DNA of 64,000 nt from Sphingomonas bacterium (GCF_903642285.1 NZ_CAHJWJ010000001.1:62001-126000); one strand, 5' to 3'; shown: positions 45,717-54,330, counted from the stretch's first letter. A program made the numbers and translations. Notes: generated by a model from the letters alone, not told the origin.

Positions 45717-45768
45717 CGCGGTGGCGGGGCGTGTTGTCGAGGCTGCTCTATTAGATAGCCATGCTGTT

Positions 45769-45845
45769 CTCCTGCGAAAGTGGGAGCCCAGGGTTATGCC
45801 GGACATCGCATGCGGCTCCTGGACCCCCGCGTTCGCGGGGGAACG
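45769..45845. repeat. REP-like element, copy C (within the mltA reading frame)
   Basis: Contains a perfect hairpin CCCCCGCG-TT-CGCGGGGG (45824-45841) and an imperfect CTCC/GGAG arm at 45774-45786 facing it, the two-hairpin plan of the other copies. The region is open in the mltA frame, where it reads SWTPAFAGERQ, the kind of peptide produced when this class of repeat is translated. Confidence 0.75.
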
Positions 45846-47157
45846 ACAGAAGAAGCATTGGAGAACCGCCCTCGCCCTCGCCGGCGGGCTGATGCTCGCC
45901 GCCTGTGGCGGTCGCATCGTGCCCCCCGATGACGCCGCGCGCGCGCCGGTACGAAGCAACCCGGCCTATCCGTCGCAGCCTACCCGCCCGCCGCGGATCG
46001 GCTCGATCGTTCCCGCCACCCCGATCCAGGCCACCCCGGCCGCCCCGATCATCGGCGCGACCACCGCCGCGACGATCGGCCTCGTCGCCGGGCCGCCGAT
46101 CGACACGCTACCGATCGACGAGCGGCAGGCGGAACAGGCGGTCGCCGCCTTTGCGCGCTCCTGTCCGGGACTGATGCGCCGTACCGATACCTCCGGCCTG
46201 ACGATCGGCACCGACTGGCAAGGCGCGTGCGCAGCGGCCGCGTCGGTACCGCCCGGCGGCGCGACGACGTTCCTGCAGCGCTGGTTCGAGGCGGATCAGG
46301 TCGGCGACGGCCGCGCGTTCGCGACCGGATATTACATCCCCGAAATAGCGGCGTCGCGCGACCGTCGGTCGGGGTACGATACACCGATCTATGGCCGGCC
46401 CGACGATCTGGTCGATGTCGATCTCGGCCAATTCGCCGTCGATCTCAAGGGTCGCAAGATCCGCGGGCGGGTCGATCGGACGAATTTTGTTCCCTATTAC
46501 GATCGCACGCAGATCGTCGGCGGCGCGATCGACACGCGCGCGCCCGTCCTTGCCTGGGCCGCCGACCCGGTGGAATTCTTCTTCCTGCAGATACAGGGGT
46601 CGGGCGTCCTCCGGCTGACCGACGGGTCGGAGATGCGGATCGGCTACACCACGCAGAACGGCCGCGATTACACCGGCATCGGTGCGTTGATGAAGGCGCG
46701 GGGACTGCTCGTTCCTGGTCAGACATCGATGCAGGGGATCGTCGCGTATCTCCATTCGCACCCCGCCGAGGCGGTCGGGTTGATGAACGAGAACAGGAGC
46801 TTCGTGTTCTTCCGCGTGCTCGACGGCGATCCGCCGGGCGCGCTCGGCTATCCGGTGATCGGCGGCGTCAGTGCGGCGGTCGATGCGAAGTTCGTACCGC
46901 TCGGCGCGCCGATCTTCCTGTCGGGCGACCGCGCGGACGCGACTCGCCTGTGGATCGCGCAGGACACCGGCGGTGCGATCAAGGGCGCGAACCGGATCGA
47001 CACCTTCTGGGGATCGGGCGCGGAAGCGGGAGGGATCGCAGGCGGCATGGCGGCGCGCGGTACCGCATTCGTCTTGCTGCCGATCGGGACACTGGCGCGG
47101 ATCGGCGGGAGCCGCGCGAATGGGGGCAATAATGCCGGGACCTACCCTCGACGCTGA
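45796..47157 (+). CDS. mltA: membrane-bound lytic murein transglycosylase A
   Basis: 453 residues from ATG 45796. Cleaves glycan strands of peptidoglycan to anhydro-muropeptides. A lipoprotein signal lies after a basic RQKKHWR (LALAGGLMLAAC), then a Pro/Ala-rich linker, MltA domain (FFLQIQGSGVLRLTDG, TGIGALMKARGLLVPG, MNENRSFVFFR), and the 3D domain WIAQDTGGAIKGANRID with FWGSGAEAGG. The N-terminal 23 residues, including the likely start, come from the REP-like element; an ATG at 45694 is an alternative and would still read through it. Overlaps the Smr gene by 26 bases. Confidence 0.92.
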   Translation: MPDIACGSWTPAFAGERQKKHWRTALALAGGLMLAACGGRIVPPDDAARAPVRSNPAYPSQPTRPPRIGSIVPATPIQATPAAPIIGATTAATIGLVAGPPIDTLPIDERQAEQAVAAFARSCPGLMRRTDTSGLTIGTDWQGACAAAASVPPGGATTFLQRWFEADQVGDGRAFATGYYIPEIAASRDRRSGYDTPIYGRPDDLVDVDLGQFAVDLKGRKIRGRVDRTNFVPYYDRTQIVGGAIDTRAPVLAWAADPVEFFFLQIQGSGVLRLTDGSEMRIGYTTQNGRDYTGIGALMKARGLLVPGQTSMQGIVAYLHSHPAEAVGLMNENRSFVFFRVLDGDPPGALGYPVIGGVSAAVDAKFVPLGAPIFLSGDRADATRLWIAQDTGGAIKGANRIDTFWGSGAEAGGIAGGMAARGTAFVLLPIGTLARIGGSRANGGNNAGTYPRR

Positions 47158-47668
47158 CTATGCGCAGCTATGGGCACGCGTAATGGCGACGGTCCGGCCG
47201 CTCCACGCGGTCGCGGCGGTCGCGGCGAGGCCCATGCCGACCGTCGTCACCGTCACCGCTCTCGCCAAGCCGCGCCCCGCAACCCCGCCGAACATCGTCC
47301 CCGCGCCTAAACGGGTAGCGCCGGGCATCACGCTGGACGGCGGCTGGGACCGGCGGATCGCGAAGGGCGGCGTCGCACCCGACGTTTCGATCGACCTGCA
47401 CGGGCATACGCTCGCCTCGGCACACGCACTGCTCGATACCGGGCTCGACCGCGCGATTCGCCGCGGTGATCGCGTCGTGCTGCTGGTGACGGGCAAACCG
47501 CCGCGCCCCGAAAGCGAGCGTCCGCACGCGCGCGGCGCGATCAGGGCAAGCGTCGCGGACTGGCTGGCGTCGTCGCGCCATGCCGGGGCGATCGCGGCGG
47601 TCCGCGGCGCGCATCCGCGACATGGCGGGGCCGGCGCGCTCTACATCATCCTGCGACGCGCGCGATGA
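47132..47668 (+). CDS. Smr-domain protein
   Basis: 178 residues from ATG 47132 (ATG 47120 is also possible). The C-terminal Smr domain shows SIDLHGHTLASAHALLD, VVLLVTGKPPRPE and AAVRGAHPRHGGAGALYIIL, a fold associated with endonuclease or RNA-binding activity. The N-terminal half is Pro/Val-rich and without motif. Starts inside the mltA 3' end, so it is probably co-transcribed with it. Its last 23 bases overlap the convergent dapE gene. Confidence 0.85.
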   Translation: MPGPTLDADYAQLWARVMATVRPLHAVAAVAARPMPTVVTVTALAKPRPATPPNIVPAPKRVAPGITLDGGWDRRIAKGGVAPDVSIDLHGHTLASAHALLDTGLDRAIRRGDRVVLLVTGKPPRPESERPHARGAIRASVADWLASSRHAGAIAAVRGAHPRHGGAGALYIILRRAR

Positions 47669-48767
47669 TGTCCGCATAGATATCGGTCAGCGTCAGCAGG
47701 TCGGCGACCGCGACCGCCTCGTCCGCCTTGTGCATCGTCGCGTTGACGAGGCCGAATTCGACCGTCGGGCAGAGTTTCGACAGGAAACGAGCGTCCGACG
47801 TGCCGCCGGTGGTCGACAATTCGGGCTCGACCCCCGTCCGCGCGCGGATCGCAGCGGCGACGAGCGAGGAGAAATCCCCCGGCGGCGTCAGGAACGCCTC
47901 GCCCGACACGCGTCCGACGACCTTCGCGCCGGGCGCATGCCGCGCGGCGATCACGGCAATCCGCGCCACCAGCGCATCGCCCGATTGGTCGTCGTTGAAC
48001 CGGATCGACAGCCTCGCCGATGCCCGCGCCGGGATGACGTTGGTCGCGCCGCCCGTGACGGACAGATCGGTGATCTCGATATTCGACGGCTGGAACCAGG
48101 CATTGCCCGTGTCCAGCGCCAGCGCGTCGATCTCGGCCAGCATCGCGACCAGCTTCGGTGCCGGATTGTCGGCAAGGTGCGGGTAGGCGACATGGCCTTC
48201 GCGTCCCGACACTTCGATCCAGATATTGACCGACCCGCGCCGCCCGATCTTGATCATGTCGCCGAGCCGGTGCGCAGAGGTCGGTTCGCCGACGAGGCAT
48301 AGATCGGGCGCGATCCCGCGTTCGGCCATGCGATCGATTATGGCCCGCGTTCCGTAGGTTGCCGGACCTTCCTCGTCCCCGGTGATCAGCAGCGACAGCG
48401 CGCCGCGACTGTGCCCCGCCGCCGCGACGAAAGCCGCGACCGCGCCTTTCATGTCCACCGCGCCGCGTCCGTAGAGCAGCCCGCCACGTATATCAGCCGA
48501 CCATGGCGAATCGCTCCAGCCCTCGCCCGCGGGCACGACATCGACATGCCCCGCAAAGGCCAGATGCCGTCCCTCACCGCCGCGCGTCGCCAGCAGATTC
48601 TCGACCGGCCCATCGGGTGTCTCGCCGATCACGAACCGGTCGACCGTGAACCCGCTACCGGTCAGTGCCGTCTCCAGCACGTCGAACACGGCTCCGCGCG
48701 CGGGCGTGACGCTTTCCGCGCGGATCAGCGCCTGCGCCAGCGCCACGGGGTCGACGTCGCGCGTCAC
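47646..48767 (-). CDS. dapE: succinyl-diaminopimelate desuccinylase
   Basis: 373 residues, GTG start directly after the GST stop. M20-family zinc hydrolase making L,L-diaminopimelate for lysine and peptidoglycan. Metal and catalytic motifs: FAGHVDVVPAG, GRGAVDMKGAVAAFV, ITGDEEGPA, CLVGEPTSA, and a C-terminal GLVNATMHKADEAV with the last His ligand. Substrate loop AHRLGDMIKIGRRGSVN is DapE-like. Confidence 0.94.
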   Translation of the reverse strand: MTRDVDPVALAQALIRAESVTPARGAVFDVLETALTGSGFTVDRFVIGETPDGPVENLLATRGGEGRHLAFAGHVDVVPAGEGWSDSPWSADIRGGLLYGRGAVDMKGAVAAFVAAAGHSRGALSLLITGDEEGPATYGTRAIIDRMAERGIAPDLCLVGEPTSAHRLGDMIKIGRRGSVNIWIEVSGREGHVAYPHLADNPAPKLVAMLAEIDALALDTGNAWFQPSNIEITDLSVTGGATNVIPARASARLSIRFNDDQSGDALVARIAVIAARHAPGAKVVGRVSGEAFLTPPGDFSSLVAAAIRARTGVEPELSTTGGTSDARFLSKLCPTVEFGLVNATMHKADEAVAVADLLTLTDIYADIIARVAG

Positions 48768-49433
48768 CTATCGCGCGACCGGTTGCTCATATTGCTCGAT
48801 CACCCATTCTTCTTCCTGCGCGCCCGCGATCCAGTCCTGCATGAAGGGGTGGCTCAACACCGCGTCCATATAGGGTGCCGCGAAGCGCGCGATCGGCAAT
48901 TGATAGGTAACGAAGCGGGTGACCACCGGCGCGAACATGATGTCCGCCGCGCCGAAATCACCGAACAGGAAATGCCCCGCGCCGCCAAACCGCGCGCGCG
49001 CCTGCGCCCATAATTCCATGATCCGCAGCAGTTCGCCGCGGACGTCCTCGTCGGGCGCGACCGCCGGGAATATTTGGCGCACGTTCATGCTGTGCTTGCG
49101 GCGGAGCGCCGCGAAGCTGGAATGCATCTCCGCCGCCATCGATCGCGCCATCGCGCGCGCGGCATCGTCCTCGGGCCAGAATGTCGCGCGACCGACCTTG
49201 TCGGCAAGATAATCGACGATCGCCAGGCTGTCCCATACGACCACGTCGCCGTCCCACAGGATCGGCACCTTGCCCGAAGACGGCGCGAACTCGTCGCCCG
49301 CGCGCCGCTTTTCCCAGTCGGCGTCGTACATCGGCACGACCACCTCCTCGAACGGCAGTCCAGACTGCTTGCACGCGAGCCAGCCGCGCAGCGACCAGGA
49401 GGAATAGGCCTTGTTGCCGATGATGAGTTTCAT
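48768..49433 (-). CDS. glutathione S-transferase family protein
   Basis: 221 residues. Thioredoxin-like N-terminal domain (MKLIIGNKAYSSWSLRGWLA; Ser in SSW is the likely GSH-activating residue), FAPSSGKVPILWDGDVVVWD with the cis-Pro, then an all-helical domain with MHSSFAALRRKHSMN. Substrate unknown. ATG 49433. dapE follows with no gap. Confidence 0.9.
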   Translation of the reverse strand: MKLIIGNKAYSSWSLRGWLACKQSGLPFEEVVVPMYDADWEKRRAGDEFAPSSGKVPILWDGDVVVWDSLAIVDYLADKVGRATFWPEDDAARAMARSMAAEMHSSFAALRRKHSMNVRQIFPAVAPDEDVRGELLRIMELWAQARARFGGAGHFLFGDFGAADIMFAPVVTRFVTYQLPIARFAAPYMDAVLSHPFMQDWIAGAQEEEWVIEQYEQPVAR

Positions 49434-49487
49434 GAGGTCGTGCGTAGCGGGCTGAACTAGGGGCCGCAACGCCTCCCCTGCAGCGGG

Positions 49488-49673
49488 CTATCGCAGCTTC
49501 GCGATGTTCAGCCCGTCTTCCTTCGCACGGTCCTTCGTCGACTCCTCGCTGCGTTTCAGCGCCTTCGCGATCGCCTTCAGTGCCATGCCTTTCCTAGCAA
49601 ACTGGTGCAGCTTCTGGATCTCGTCCGTCGTCCAGGGTTGCCGGTGGCGCTCGAATACCTCGCCCTTCGCCAT
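49488..49673 (-). CDS. small helix-turn-helix-like protein
   Basis: 61 residues: MAKGEVFERHRQPWTTDEIQ, then HQFARKGMALKAIAKALKRS and a basic end. The WTTDE start and the ALKAIAKALKRS helix resemble Myb/SANT or GcrA-like DNA-binding modules. ATG 49673 shares its A with the stop of the MAPEG gene (TGATG), giving tight coupling. A DNA-binding role is an inference from composition. Confidence 0.6.
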   Translation of the reverse strand: MAKGEVFERHRQPWTTDEIQKLHQFARKGMALKAIAKALKRSEESTKDRAKEDGLNIAKLR

Positions 49674-50113
49674 CAGAACACCATCAGTGCGGCATGGAAG
49701 GTCAGCACCACCAGCGCCGCGCTGGACGCGATGAACAGGACGAAGCGCCATAGTACGCGGTTGATCGTCGCCTGAACGATGCTGTGAGCGATCCGCAGGC
49801 CGACATAGATCCAGGCGACTCCGGCGTTGATCCCGCTCCCCCAACCGCCGATCGCGAGCACCAGCGCGACGGCGTAGAACAGCGTCGGCTGCTCCATCAG
49901 ATGATTGTAATTATGCGCCTTCCACTGCGCCGTCGCGGGCAGGCTCCGATCGGCGTCGCTCGCCTTGCTGCCGACCAGCGTGGCGAGATCGGCACCTGCC
50001 CGGCGCATTGCGGGCAAGCGGGTCGCAAGCATCCAAGCGAGCATGACGAGCGTCCAGGCGATCAGGACGATAACGGGTTTCGGGATGTCGGCATGCGCGA
50101 CGGCGGGGATCAT
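49673..50113 (-). CDS. MAPEG-family membrane protein
   Basis: 146 residues with four hydrophobic helices, starting with PKPVIVLIAWTLVMLAWMLA. MAPEG hallmarks are the HNYNHLMEQPTLFYAVALVL motif and a late GLRIAHSIVQATIN. Such proteins act on glutathione or lipid substrates; activity here is unknown. Overlaps the upstream secreted-protein gene by four bases. Confidence 0.88.
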   Translation of the reverse strand: MIPAVAHADIPKPVIVLIAWTLVMLAWMLATRLPAMRRAGADLATLVGSKASDADRSLPATAQWKAHNYNHLMEQPTLFYAVALVLAIGGWGSGINAGVAWIYVGLRIAHSIVQATINRVLWRFVLFIASSAALVVLTFHAALMVF

Positions 50114-50673
50114 TGACTGGTCCTGATCTGATGGACGAAGCGCATGTTCACGCGCGTCGAGCCCGCGGCGCGCTTGGCCGGATCGGTAATATGCTGGTCG
50201 AACACGAACAGCGATTCCTCGCCGCCGCCGGGCAGGTCGCGTCGCTCGCCGATGGCATGCACGTGGATCTCGCCGCGGTCGGCGTCATAGGGATTGATCG
50301 CGGTGAAATCGGAGTGCGCCTTCTCGAAAGGGTCGGCCACCGCGTGGTAAGCGGACAGGTCGGCAAACCCGGCCACCATGAACCGCCGGACCGAACAGGC
50401 ATGGAAAGGCGGCAGTTCGAGGAACACCAGCATCTCTTCGTCGCCGTCCTTGACGCTCCAGCCCCGGCCCGGATCGTCGACGAGCGTTACCTTTACTTGC
50501 GCTGGGGTCAGCGGCGTCGCGCCGCGCGCGGCCATCGCCTTGTCGACCGCCGCGTCGATCGGGAAGGCCTGCAGGCAGACCTCGTCGTAGAGCGCGACCA
50601 TGCGCTGTTCGACGGGGTCGGGGGCAGGGGCCATTTGCGCGGCCAGCAACGCGGCGAACGTCAGCATCGGCAT
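50110..50673 (-). CDS. secreted hypothetical protein
   Basis: 187 residues with an N-terminal signal-like segment (MPMLTFAALLAAQMAPA). Two Cys (DEVCLQAFP and FHACSVRRF) could pair. No family is recognised with confidence. Long range of polar beta-rich sequence: VDDPGRGWSVKDGDEEMLVF and ESLFVFDQHITDPAKR. First of the group with MAPEG (ATGA overlap) and the small HTH-like gene. Confidence 0.6.
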   Translation of the reverse strand: MPMLTFAALLAAQMAPAPDPVEQRMVALYDEVCLQAFPIDAAVDKAMAARGATPLTPAQVKVTLVDDPGRGWSVKDGDEEMLVFLELPPFHACSVRRFMVAGFADLSAYHAVADPFEKAHSDFTAINPYDADRGEIHVHAIGERRDLPGGGEESLFVFDQHITDPAKRAAGSTRVNMRFVHQIRTSQ

Positions 50674-50745
50674 GTCGTCATCCTCCCCATCACGGGCAGA
50701 ACATGCGCGACGGGAGGCAACGCGTCCAGCGCCTCCCGCATTCGG

Positions 50746-51795
50746 TCAGTCGAACATCTTGCCCCAGGCGCGCTTGGCGCGGTCCTTCCAGTGGCCGCGG
50801 TGATAGGCGTCGCTCGCCAGCAGCGGCATCACCGATCCGGCCTCGGCGAACACCATCTGCTCGATACCGGTGTTGACCTTGCCCCAGCTTGCCGCCTCCT
50901 GCAGCGTCGAGGACGAGCAGGCGCCGTCGCGGACGTCGGCGACGGTGATCTGCACCGCATATTTGTGCACCTGCACATCGTCGTGACCAAGGATTTCCGC
51001 GCAGACGACGGTGTCCTGGATGAAGTTCTTCGGCACGCCGCCGCCGATCATCAGCAGGCCGGTCGTGCCCGCCTTGATCTTGATGTCGGTCAGTTCGCGG
51101 AAATCGGCGATCGCGTCGAGGACCATATAGGGCTTGCCCTCTTTCGCGCGGTCGACCTGGTGCTTTACCAGCCCGAACCCTGCCGACGAATCGACGAACG
51201 CCGGGCAGAAGATCGGCACGTCGTGCTCATACGCCAGCTTGACGAGGCTGTTGTCCTTCTTGCCGTGCTCGACCAGATATCTGCCCATCTCGCGAATGAA
51301 GGCACGGCTCGAATAGGGCTTTGGTTCGAGGGAATTGGCGATCTCGTAGATCGTGTGGTCGCAGTCCTGCAACTGCTCCTCGTCGATATAGGTGTCGTAG
51401 ATGCGGTCTATGAGCAGCGAGCGCAGCGTGTCGTCGTCGGGCACTTCGAGCGCCTGATAATGTTTGTGGCCGAGCCCTTCGAAGAAATCCATGTCGACGA
51501 TCGATGCGCCCGTGGCGACGATGCCGTCGACCATGTTGTTGCGCAGCAGCTCGGCATACAGGTCCATGCATCCGCCCGCGGACGTGCTGCCCGCGATGAC
51601 CAGGAAGATCGTGCAATCGGGATCCGCCAGCATCTGGTTGTAGATCGCGGTCGCGCGGCCGAGGTCGCGGCTGGTGAACGACATCTTCTTCATGGCGTCC
51701 ACGATCGGCCGCGCATCGAAGCTGGTGATATCGATATGCTCGACCGTGGTGGAGAGTAATTCCGCCTTGCGGTTGGAGAGGGTCGTGTCGGTCAT
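50746..51795 (-). CDS. deoxyhypusine-synthase-like polyamine enzyme
   Basis: 349 residues of the DHS fold: an NAD site around LVIAGSTSAGGCMDLYAELL, EGKPYMVLDAIADFRELTD, and the active-site Lys306 in EAASWGKVNTG, equivalent to the human catalytic lysine. Bacteria lack the eIF5A hypusine target; bacterial homologues instead transfer an aminobutyl group to make homospermidine-like polyamines. Lies downstream of a type III ornithine decarboxylase, which would supply putrescine. A REP-like element separates the two genes. Confidence 0.8.
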   Translation of the reverse strand: MTDTTLSNRKAELLSTTVEHIDITSFDARPIVDAMKKMSFTSRDLGRATAIYNQMLADPDCTIFLVIAGSTSAGGCMDLYAELLRNNMVDGIVATGASIVDMDFFEGLGHKHYQALEVPDDDTLRSLLIDRIYDTYIDEEQLQDCDHTIYEIANSLEPKPYSSRAFIREMGRYLVEHGKKDNSLVKLAYEHDVPIFCPAFVDSSAGFGLVKHQVDRAKEGKPYMVLDAIADFRELTDIKIKAGTTGLLMIGGGVPKNFIQDTVVCAEILGHDDVQVHKYAVQITVADVRDGACSSSTLQEAASWGKVNTGIEQMVFAEAGSVMPLLASDAYHRGHWKDRAKRAWGKMFD

Positions 51796-51807
51796 GTCTA
51801 ACTCCTA

Positions 51808-51897
51808 AAGCGCAGCCGTTCCCCGGCGAACGCCGGGGTCCAGGGTCGCAAGCGATGCGCTGCGTGGCTCTTGGTTCCGGCTTTCGTCGGAACACGG
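51808..51897. repeat. REP-like element, copy D
   Basis: Hairpins CCCCGGCG-AA-CGCCGGGG (51821-51838) and GTTCCGGC-TTT-CGTCGGAAC (51874-51893, one mismatch), with a 35-base spacer. Fills most of the gap between the decarboxylase and the DHS-like gene. Confidence 0.75.
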
Positions 51898-51918
51898 GTT
51901 ATGAATTGCGCGCGTCTA

Positions 51919-53139
51919 TTACAGCGTGACGACGTTCGTCGCGACTTCCCGGAAGACATCGCCGTACAACGACACCATCGGCTCGTCTGCGACCACGACG
52001 GTCTCGTCGCAGCCGAAGCCGTTGAATGCGGTACGCATCGCCGTGCCGTACGCGCCGAGCATGCCGATCTCGATATAGTCGCCCGCCTGAACGTCCGCGG
52101 GTAGCAGGAACGGTCCCGCCATATGGTCCATATCGTCGCATGTCGGGCCGTAGAAGCTGAACGCCATGTCGCGTGCCCGGCTGTCGGGTTCGCGCATCAG
52201 TTCGACGGGAAAGCGCCAGCCGAGATGCGCCGCGTCGAACAATGCGCCGTACGCGCCGTCGTTGATGTACAGCTCCGCCCCGCGGCGACGCTCCACGCGC
52301 ACCACGATCGAGCTGTATTCCGCGCACAGCGCCCGGCCCGGCTCGCACCACAGTTCGGACGAATAGCTGACGGGCAGCGATTCGAACGCGCGGTGGATCG
52401 CGTCGAAATAGCGCTCCAGCGGCGGCGGCTCCATGCCGGGATAGCTCGACGGGAAGCCGCCGCCGACATCGATCACGTCGACCATGACCGCCGCCTCGAC
52501 GATCGCCGCACGGACCCGCTCCAGCGCGCCGGTATAGGCCTCGGGCGTCATCGCCTGCGATCCGACATGGAAGCAGATGCCGAGCGCATCCGCCGCCTGC
52601 CGGGCCGCGAAGAGCAATGCCTTGGTCTCGCCCGGAGCCGCACCGAATTTCGAGGCGAGGCTGAGCTTGGAATGTTCGGACGACACGCGCAGGCGCACGC
52701 ACAATGTCAGGTCGGTCGCTTCGCCGGTCGCGCGGACGATCTTCTTCAGCTCTTCCATGCTGTCGAGACTGAACGTGCGCACGCCGTGCGTGAAATACGC
52801 CTCGGCGATCGCTTCCTCGGCCTTGACCGGGTGCATGAAGCAGAGCGTAGCCTCGGGCAGCGTGCGCGCGACGAGCCGCACCTCGGCGATCGAGGCGACG
52901 TCGTAATGCGTGATGCCGCTGTCCCACAGGATCCGCAGCAGGTCCGGCGAGGGATTCGCCTTCACCGCATACATCGACCGGCCCGGGAACTTCTCCGCGA
53001 AGAACCGGGCGGCCCTGGCGGCCGCATGCGGACGAACCAGCGTCACCGGATTGACCGGACGCTGCCGAGCGATATCGAAACCCGTGAAGGCGTTCGAAGG
53101 GGTGCTTGCTAACCCCAGCGCGCGATGATGGTTGTGCAA
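51919..53139 (-). CDS. type III PLP-dependent ornithine/lysine decarboxylase
   Basis: 406 residues from TTG 53139 (HNHHRALGLAS), with GGAGG nine bases upstream; a GTG at 53181 would add 14 residues. Alanine-racemase-fold decarboxylase: PLP-Lys in SMYAVKANPSPDLLRIL, VKAEEAIAEAYFTHG, HVGSQAMTPEAY, DVGGGFPSSYPGM, EPGRALCAEYSS, and the catalytic-Cys region FYGPTCDDMDHM. Produces putrescine (or cadaverine) for polyamine synthesis with the DHS-like enzyme downstream. Confidence 0.92.
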   Translation of the reverse strand: MHNHHRALGLASTPSNAFTGFDIARQRPVNPVTLVRPHAAARAARFFAEKFPGRSMYAVKANPSPDLLRILWDSGITHYDVASIAEVRLVARTLPEATLCFMHPVKAEEAIAEAYFTHGVRTFSLDSMEELKKIVRATGEATDLTLCVRLRVSSEHSKLSLASKFGAAPGETKALLFAARQAADALGICFHVGSQAMTPEAYTGALERVRAAIVEAAVMVDVIDVGGGFPSSYPGMEPPPLERYFDAIHRAFESLPVSYSSELWCEPGRALCAEYSSIVVRVERRRGAELYINDGAYGALFDAAHLGWRFPVELMREPDSRARDMAFSFYGPTCDDMDHMAGPFLLPADVQAGDYIEIGMLGAYGTAMRTAFNGFGCDETVVVADEPMVSLYGDVFREVATNVVTL

Positions 53140-53276
53140 TTCAAGGGACCTCCAATGTCCGTAGACAAGTTCACGAAACACTGCCTTGCGGTTGGAAGTC
53201 CCATGGGGCAGCGAGGGTGTGATTTAGGGTCGCATGCCCCCCCTGTAAAGTGATTGATTGCGCAAGGAGACGGGAT
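53140..53276 (-). promoter_or_regulatory. leader of the type III decarboxylase gene, candidate speF-type RNA
   Basis: 137-base region upstream of the decarboxylase, bounded by the divergent dehydratase gene. It ends in a strong GGAGG. A frame continuous with the decarboxylase reads FRELVYGHWRSLE just before the TTG. Alphaproteobacterial decarboxylases of this kind are known to be preceded by the conserved speF RNA motif; a structural match is not demonstrated here. A GATTGATTGCGC and a CATGC-rich stretch are also seen. Confidence 0.35.
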
Positions 53277-54239
53277 GTGACGATTTTGCGACAACCGACG
53301 CGCGCCGGGGTGCGCGACGCCGCCGCCAAAGTGGCTGCGATCCTGCCGCCGACGCCGGTTTTCGTGCACGACTTCAAGGGGATACCGGTCGCGTTCAAGG
53401 CCGAATCGCTGCAACCGATCGGAGCGTTCAAGATCAGGGGCGCATGGCACCGGTTGACCGCGCTGGACGCCGCGGCACAAGCGCGAGGCGTGGTCGCGTT
53501 TTCATCGGGCAATCATGCGCAAGGCGTGGCGTGGGCGGCGAAACGGCTTGGGATCGCGGCGACGATCGTGATGCCGACCGACGCGCCGAAGGCGAAGCGC
53601 GACGCGACGCTGGCGCTGGGCGCGGAGGTGGTCGATTACGACCGCGCGACGCAGAGCCGCGAGGCGATCGCCGGACAGTTGGCGGAGGCACGCGGGGCGA
53701 CGCTGGTGCCGAGCTTCGACGATGCCTGGGTGATCGAGGGGCAGGGGACCGTCGGGATCGAGGCGGCGGCGCAGATGCCGGCGCTGGGGCTGGGGACGCC
53801 GCTGCGAGTCGTGGTGCCGTGCGGCGGCGGCGGGCTGGCGGCGGGGATCGCGCTCGCGGTGCCGGATGCGCAGATGTTCGTCGTGGAGCCGGAGGGGTGG
53901 GACGACATGCGGCGTTCTCTGGAGGCGTCGTGGATCGAACCCGTCGGCCCCAACCCGCCGCCGACCGCCTGCGATTCGCTCCAGACGACCCGGGTGTCGC
54001 AGCTGACCTTCGACGTGCTGTCGCGGCGGGATGCGCGCGGCGTCGCGGTCAGCGAGGCGGAGACCGCGGCGGCGCAGCGCTGGGCTGCGACGCATCTGCG
54101 GCTGGTGGTCGAGCCGGGCGGCGCGGTCGGTCTGGCGGCACTGCTGGCGGGGAAGGTCGTGGTCGAGGCGGGGACTTTGGTGGTGCTGTCGGGGGGGAAT
54201 GTAGATTTGGCGGGCTATGCGCGGGCGATGGCAGGCTGA
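53277..54239 (+). CDS. threonine/serine dehydratase-like PLP enzyme
   Basis: 320 residues from GTG 53277, which has AAGGAG eight bases upstream. Fold type II PLP enzyme: Lys in SLQPIGAFKIRGAWHR, SSGNHAQGVAWAAKRLG, PCGGGGLAAGIALAV (PLP phosphate loop), and EPGGAVGLAALLAGK. Deaminates threonine or serine to the 2-keto acid; no regulatory ACT domain. Divergent from the polyamine decarboxylase. Confidence 0.88.
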   Translation: MTILRQPTRAGVRDAAAKVAAILPPTPVFVHDFKGIPVAFKAESLQPIGAFKIRGAWHRLTALDAAAQARGVVAFSSGNHAQGVAWAAKRLGIAATIVMPTDAPKAKRDATLALGAEVVDYDRATQSREAIAGQLAEARGATLVPSFDDAWVIEGQGTVGIEAAAQMPALGLGTPLRVVVPCGGGGLAAGIALAVPDAQMFVVEPEGWDDMRRSLEASWIEPVGPNPPPTACDSLQTTRVSQLTFDVLSRRDARGVAVSEAETAAAQRWAATHLRLVVEPGGAVGLAALLAGKVVVEAGTLVVLSGGNVDLAGYARAMAG

Positions 54240-54251
54240 CCTCCTCTTTTT

Positions 54252-54322
54252 CCACCCCCGCGAAGGCCGGGGCCTAGTTGCGAGCGGCCCGGTGCTGGGC
54301 CCCCGCCTTCGCGGGGGTGGAG
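54252..54322. repeat. REP-like element, copy E
   Basis: A perfect CCCCCGC-CTTC-GCGGGGG hairpin (54300-54317) faces an imperfect CCCCG/CGGGG arm at 54256-54272. Lies between the dehydratase stop and a small membrane protein gene, ending nine bases before its ATG. Confidence 0.7.
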
Positions 54323-54330
54323 CAGGGAGT

